Part shown: positions 5,148 to 9,230 of the stretch, in pieces | How positions within the stretch are numbered: position 1 is the stretch's first letter | Layout of the letters: every line of letters begins with the position of its first letter | Source: CAYQAJ01 sp964415245 | GTDB lineage: Bacteria > Planctomycetota > Planctomycetia > Pirellulales > Pirellulaceae | Direction of reading: 5' to 3' | DNA length: 9,230 nt | NCBI GenBank assembly: GCA_964415245.1 | Contig: CAYQAJ010000214.1 | Coordinates: 1 to 9,230 of the forward strand | Translations under genes and position numbers: made by a program | The notes under the pieces: model-generated | What the model was told of the DNA's origin: nothing | Databases searched by the model: none | The model's input: only the letters and a program-made list of their open reading frames with translations

Positions 5148-7904
5148 ATGCACCGCTGCCATACGATGGATCGCTTCGTTCCGCTTGCTTGCTGGCTCAT
5201 GCCACTTATGTGCTGCACCGCGGCGATGGCGGCGAATGTACCCGATCACGCCGTAGTGCCCGGCTACGAGCGATTCCTGTCGGGCGACACGTCGGACGAA
5301 GCAGCGCTCCGCGCCGGGCGGCTGCTGCTGGGCGAGCTGAACTGCACGTCCTGTCACGAAGCCGACGCGGCGCTCGCCGATTACCTATCGCGCAAGCAGG
5401 CACCCGTGCTCGACGACGTCGGCAGCCGCGTGCGCGTCGAATTCCTCCGCGCGTTCCTCTCCGACCCGCAGGCGACGAAGCCGGGCACTACGATGCCCGA
5501 ACTTTTCGTTGGCCTCGACGACAACGAGAAGCGCGACCGCGTGGAAGCCTTGGTGCATCTTCTCGCGTCGACTGGGAGGCCCGCCGAAATGGTGCCAGTC
5601 ACGCCAGCCGTCAAACGGGGTGAAGAGCTGTTCCATTCGGTGGGGTGCGTCGCCTGCCACGACCCTCGCAGTGGCGACGCCGAGCCTCTCGCGGCCTCGG
5701 TTCCCCTCCCCGACATGGAGGCAAAGTACGCGATTCCGGGGCTGGCCGAGTTCCTTCGCGATCCGCTTCACGTACGCCCCTCGGGCCGCATGCCGTCGCT
5801 GCTGTTGAACGAGGAGGAAGCTCGCGACATCGCCTCTTACCTGCTGCGCGATCTGAAGTTGCCCCCCAATCTCCGCTACGCGTACTACGAGGGGAACTGG
5901 GACAAACTGCCCGACTTCAGCGCGCTGCGCCCTAAGGAAGAGGGGACGGCGGCGAGCTTCGACGTGAACGTCGGTCGAGGGGACCATTTCGCAGTCCGCT
6001 TTGCAGGAACGATGCGTATCGACCGCGACGGGCGCTACACCTTCCATCTCGGCTCCGACGACGGCTCCCGCCTGCTAATCGACGGCAAGGCCGTCGTGAC
6101 GAACGACGGCATTCACGGGTTCACCGTTGCCAGCGATCAGGTCGATCTGACGGCGGGTCTGCACCAGATCGTCGCCGAGTTTTTCGAGCAGGCGGGCGAA
6201 GAGCGAATGACCGTCGAGTACGAGGGGCGCAGGATGCGCCGTCAATCGGTCGAGTTCGCACTGGTGCCCGAAGACGACGAGAACGAAGGACGCGATCGAT
6301 TCGTCGTCGATCCTTCCCTCGTGGAAAAAGGACGCGCGCTGTTTGCCGAGACCGGCTGCGCGTCGTGCCACACTTTCCGGATCGAGGGGCAAACGATCGC
6401 ACCGGTTCGCAAGGCGCCGGCATTGGCAACGCTTGACGTAGCGAAGGGCTGCCTGGCCGAAGAGGCGCCATCGGTTGTGCCGCACTTCGCCCTCAGCGCG
6501 GCCCAGCGGAACTCGATGGCCCAGGCCATCGACTGGGCCCGCCATCCGCCGGACGCGCCGCCCGACGACCAGGAGCGCATCGCCGACACGCTAATTGCGA
6601 TGAACTGTTACGCCTGCCACTCGCGCGGCGGCGTCGGCGGATTAGAGGAACCTCGCAACGCCCTGTTCCGCACGACCCAGCCCGAAATGGGGGACGAAGG
6701 TCGCGTCCCGCCTCCACTGGACGGCGTGGGAGACAAGCTCCGCGGCGAGTGGCTCAACCACATCTTTCAAGACGGCGCCCGCGATCGCCCCTACATGCTG
6801 GCCCGCATGCCGCGATTCGGCGGCGAGAACGTGGGTCACCTGACGGCGGCCCTTGGGCGAGCCGACGCGCATGAGCCGCTGCCGCCGCTCGAACTCGACG
6901 TGAGCGATCGCCGCGTCAAGGCGTCGGGTCGGCTGCTCGTGGGCGATCAAGGCTTCTCGTGCATCAAGTGCCACACGTTCGGCAATAACCCGGCGACCGG
7001 CATCCAGTCGATCGACATGACCACCATGACCCGCCGCCTCCGCGAGGACTGGTTCCGCCGCTACCTGCCCGATCCGCCCAAATACCGGCCGGGAACTCGC
7101 ATGCCCTCCGCCTGGCCGGAGGGTCAGGTGCTGTTGCCCAATGTCTTGGGCGGCGACGTACAGGCCCAGATCGTCTCCGTATGGCTTTACCTGAGCGACG
7201 GCGGCAGCGCGCCGATTCCCTCGGGCCTGATCGGTTCGCCCATCGAGTTGGTCGCCGACACCGAGGCCATCATGTACCGGGCCTTTATCCAAGGTGCCGG
7301 GCCAAGGGCCATCGGCGTCGCGTACCCGGAAAAGGTCAATCTTGCGTTCGACGCCAACGATCTGGGCATCGCCCTGCTCTGGCACAACGCGTTCATCGAC
7401 GCCTCGATGCATTGGGTGGGCCGCGGCGCGGGCTTTCAGTCGCCGCTGGGCGACAACGTGCTGCCGCTCACACGCGGTGCTCCCTTTGCCGTGCTCGACG
7501 ACGCGGCCGCTCCCTGGCCCGACAAGGGCGCAAGAGAGCTGGGTTACCACTTTCGCGGATATCGCCTCGACGACAGGCGTCAGCCGACGTTCCTGTACAC
7601 CGTTGGCGCCGCCGCAGTCGAGGACTTTCCGGAGCCGGTTTCGAGCGAGAAGTTCGCCCCGCTGCGCCGCACGCTGCGCATCTCGGCCGATGCACCCATC
7701 GAGCACCTCTGGTACCGCGCCCAGGCGGCGGGGAGCATCGAGCGGCAAGACGATGGCTCTTTCCTGATCGACGGCGATTGGAAGCTGCGCATCGACTCCG
7801 TGGCGGAGCCCGAGGTGCGCCAGAGCGGCGGTCGGCAGGAGTTGCTCGTGCCGATCGAGCTGCCCGAGGGCAAGGCGCGAGTTGTGATCGAATACCACTG
7901 GTAA
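5148..7904 (+). CDS. Exported pentahaem cytochrome c with internal PA14 domain
   Basis: This 918-residue exported protein is probably a periplasmic or surface electron carrier. A signal peptide ends near AMA (about 28). Five CXXCH haem c sites are visible: 66-70 (CTSCH), 167-171 (CVACH), 404-408 (CASCH), 487-491 (CYACH) and 605-609 (CIKCH). Four are followed by a Met-Pro motif suited to be the distal haem ligand: M116, M215, M554 and M652. The third module has no such motif, only M457. A PA14-like beta-sandwich (about 243-372) lies between haems 2 and 3, with YAYYEGNW, DGRYTFHLGSDDGSRLLIDG and HQIVAEFFE; PA14 domains often bind carbohydrate. The C-terminal 230 residues carry no haem. They resemble a module I associate with planctomycete DUF6797-type cytochromes (GPRAIGVAYPEKVNLAFD), which is not certain. 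ATG 5148 is chosen; ATG 5166 is possible and would give a more usual signal peptide. The stop lies 42 nt before the propeller gene, so an operon is likely. Substrate and partners are unknown. Confidence 0.88.
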   Translation: MHRCHTMDRFVPLACWLMPLMCCTAAMAANVPDHAVVPGYERFLSGDTSDEAALRAGRLLLGELNCTSCHEADAALADYLSRKQAPVLDDVGSRVRVEFLRAFLSDPQATKPGTTMPELFVGLDDNEKRDRVEALVHLLASTGRPAEMVPVTPAVKRGEELFHSVGCVACHDPRSGDAEPLAASVPLPDMEAKYAIPGLAEFLRDPLHVRPSGRMPSLLLNEEEARDIASYLLRDLKLPPNLRYAYYEGNWDKLPDFSALRPKEEGTAASFDVNVGRGDHFAVRFAGTMRIDRDGRYTFHLGSDDGSRLLIDGKAVVTNDGIHGFTVASDQVDLTAGLHQIVAEFFEQAGEERMTVEYEGRRMRRQSVEFALVPEDDENEGRDRFVVDPSLVEKGRALFAETGCASCHTFRIEGQTIAPVRKAPALATLDVAKGCLAEEAPSVVPHFALSAAQRNSMAQAIDWARHPPDAPPDDQERIADTLIAMNCYACHSRGGVGGLEEPRNALFRTTQPEMGDEGRVPPPLDGVGDKLRGEWLNHIFQDGARDRPYMLARMPRFGGENVGHLTAALGRADAHEPLPPLELDVSDRRVKASGRLLVGDQGFSCIKCHTFGNNPATGIQSIDMTTMTRRLREDWFRRYLPDPPKYRPGTRMPSAWPEGQVLLPNVLGGDVQAQIVSVWLYLSDGGSAPIPSGLIGSPIELVADTEAIMYRAFIQGAGPRAIGVAYPEKVNLAFDANDLGIALLWHNAFIDASMHWVGRGAGFQSPLGDNVLPLTRGAPFAVLDDAAAPWPDKGARELGYHFRGYRLDDRRQPTFLYTVGAAAVEDFPEPVSSEKFAPLRRTLRISADAPIEHLWYRAQAAGSIERQDDGSFLIDGDWKLRIDSVAEPEVRQSGGRQELLVPIELPEGKARVVIEYHW

Positions 7905-7946
7905 CGCACAAGTCCGAGTGACAAACGAAGGGCGAAAACCCCTATC

Positions 7947-9230
7947 ATGAAATCCCCAATGACCAATGTCCCAATGACCAATTCTTCGACTCATCGCCAC
8001 TTGAGCACGCCGCGCATCGCCGTCGTCGCCGTCGCATTTGGCTGTGCAGTCGCCGCCACCTTCGCACTCGCCATAGCGTCCGCTCGCGCGCAGGACAATC
8101 GACCTGCTGCCGAGGACGACTACTACAAGATCGTCCCCTTGCCGATACCCGACGGCGTGGTGCTGGAAGTCGGCGGACAGGAATTGCTGCCCGACGGTAA
8201 GCTCGCCGTCTCAACGCGGCGGGGGGACATCTACCTGGTCGAGAACCCTCAGTCCGATACGCCTGACAAGATCAAGTTCTCCCTGTTTGCCAGCGGGCTG
8301 CACGAAGTGCTCGGTCTGGCGTGGCGGGACGGATGCCTCTATGCCACGCAGCGAGGCGAGGTGACGCGCATCAGGGACGACGACGGCGACGGCCGCGCCG
8401 ACCTGTTCGATACCGTCTCCGACGCATGGGAGATCAGCGGCGACTACCACGAGTACGCCTTCGGCTCGAAGTTCGATCGCGAGGGAAACATTTGGGTCGC
8501 GCTTACTCTGACCGGTTCGTTCACCAGCGACGTAAAATTCCGCGGCTGGTGCATGCGGGTCTCGCCCGACGGCACCATGACGCCCACGTGTAGCGGGCTG
8601 CGCTCGCCGGGCGGAATCGGCATGAATGCGGAAGGCGAGATGTTTCTAACCGATAACCAAGGTCCCTGGAACGGCACGTGCAGCCTTAAGCACCTGGTGC
8701 CTGGGTCGTTTCAAGGACACCCGGACGGAAACCGCTGGTACTCGGTCACTGACGCGATCGGCCCCCGCCCACCCGACCCCAAGAGCGGCAGCCGCATTCT
8801 CACCGAAGCCAAACGCATCCCCCAGTACGTGCCGCCGGCCGTTCTTTTCCCCTATCAGAAGATGGGGCAGTCGGCCAGCGGCATCGCCTGCGACACGACC
8901 GGCGGCAAATTCGGCCCCTTCGAGAACCAGTTGTTCGTGGGCGACCAAACGCACAGCACCGTGATGCGCGTGTTTCTCGAAAAGGTGAACGGCCGCTACC
9001 AGGGGGCCTGCTTCCCGTTCCGCCAGGGATTCGCGTGCGGCTGTCTGTCGCTGCTGATGACCGACGACGGTTCGATGTTCGTCGGCGGCACGGCCCGCGG
9101 TTGGGGCTCGCGCGGCAACCGAGACTTCTCGCTCGATCGGCTGGCGTGGACGGGCAAGACGCCCTTCGAGATTACGACCATGGAGGCCCAGACCGATGGC
9201 TTCCTGCTCACGTTCACCGAGCCGGTCGAT
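7947..9230 (+). CDS. Exported PVC-type beta-propeller (membrane-bound dehydrogenase-like) protein, N-terminal part
   Basis: This open frame of 428 codons runs off the right edge without a stop. A hydrophobic stretch (about 25-46 from ATG 7947) ends in ASARA before Gln49, giving a Sec signal peptide. The mature part reads as a six-bladed, glucose/sorbosone-dehydrogenase-like propeller. It includes GGQELLPDGKLAVSTRRGDI (76-95), a Ca-binding-like loop DDDGDG (144-149), FGSKFDREGNIWVALT, RSPGGIGMNAEGEMFLTDNQ and HLVPGSFQGHP. These features match the PVC family annotated as membrane-bound dehydrogenase or DUF7133. Family members often end in a haem c domain, which would lie outside this window. 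The start is uncertain: ATG 7947, 7959, 7974 and TTG 8001 all precede the hydrophobic core, and only an AAGGG 14 nt before 7947 resembles a Shine-Dalgarno sequence. It is probably cotranscribed with the cytochrome gene and may donate electrons to it. The substrate cannot be inferred. Confidence 0.85.
   Translation, partial: MKSPMTNVPMTNSSTHRHLSTPRIAVVAVAFGCAVAATFALAIASARAQDNRPAAEDDYYKIVPLPIPDGVVLEVGGQELLPDGKLAVSTRRGDIYLVENPQSDTPDKIKFSLFASGLHEVLGLAWRDGCLYATQRGEVTRIRDDDGDGRADLFDTVSDAWEISGDYHEYAFGSKFDREGNIWVALTLTGSFTSDVKFRGWCMRVSPDGTMTPTCSGLRSPGGIGMNAEGEMFLTDNQGPWNGTCSLKHLVPGSFQGHPDGNRWYSVTDAIGPRPPDPKSGSRILTEAKRIPQYVPPAVLFPYQKMGQSASGIACDTTGGKFGPFENQLFVGDQTHSTVMRVFLEKVNGRYQGACFPFRQGFACGCLSLLMTDDGSMFVGGTARGWGSRGNRDFSLDRLAWTGKTPFEITTMEAQTDGFLLTFTEPVD
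7955..7982 (+). repeat. 13-bp tandem repeat overlapping the propeller gene start
   Basis: CCCAATGACCAAT occurs perfectly at 7955-7967 and 7970-7982, a period of 15. Because 15 is a multiple of three, it stays in frame and would encode PMTNV then PMTNS. It supplies two of the three candidate ATG codons of the following gene. From memory, arrays with this kind of sequence are found dispersed in non-coding DNA of other planctomycetes; this is unverified. Confidence 0.75.

Noticed and set aside
3543..5357. 604-codon open frame on the minus strand
   Set aside because: It lies opposite queG and the intergenic element. queG has all eight cysteine ligands in the plus frame, so this is a high-GC shadow.
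6642..8000. 452-codon open frame on the minus strand
   Set aside because: It is antisense to the cytochrome gene, whose haem motifs in this stretch are intact; no domain is recognisable in the minus frame.

Overview
The window looks like a chromosomal segment of a Planctomycetota bacterium, probably from the Pirellulales. The evidence is high-GC DNA, a large multi-haem cytochrome c fused to a PA14 domain and followed by a PVC-type beta-propeller dehydrogenase-like protein, a short Tyr/Pro-rich secreted protein, and an Ala/Pro/Gly/Tyr-rich lipoprotein. The lineage assignment is inferred from gene content; no rRNA or tRNA is present to confirm it.

Layout. Three genes run leftward from a divergent junction near 3421-3716. 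The first is a 145-aa secreted Tyr/Pro-rich protein (2983-3420). The second is a low-complexity putative lipoprotein of about 444 aa (1391-2725). The third starts 34 nt beyond the lipoprotein stop and is the N-terminal 452 residues of a SecA-family ATPase (1-1356), whose C-terminal part lies beyond the left edge. Three genes run rightward. They are queG, epoxyqueuosine reductase (3717-4841); a 918-aa exported protein with five CXXCH haem sites and an internal PA14 domain (5148-7904); and, 42 nt later, the first 428 codons of an exported beta-propeller protein that runs off the right edge (7947-9230).

Functional reading. The cytochrome and propeller genes are very probably one transcription unit, encoding an extracytoplasmic electron-transfer protein and a likely dehydrogenase or sugar-binding partner. 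Such pairs are typical of planctomycete carbohydrate-degradation or periplasmic oxidation loci, but no substrate can be read from the sequence. queG is tRNA-modification housekeeping. The SecA-like gene and the lipoprotein are probably cotranscribed.

Non-coding structure. The gap between queG and the cytochrome gene (4842-5147) holds a REP/MITE-like arrangement: two hairpins whose cores are inverted copies of each other, flanked by a 22-nt imperfect direct repeat. A 13-bp tandem repeat (period 15) overlaps the possible start codons of the propeller gene. The long overlapping open frames on the opposite strands of the secA-like, queG and cytochrome genes are high-GC shadows and are not annotated.
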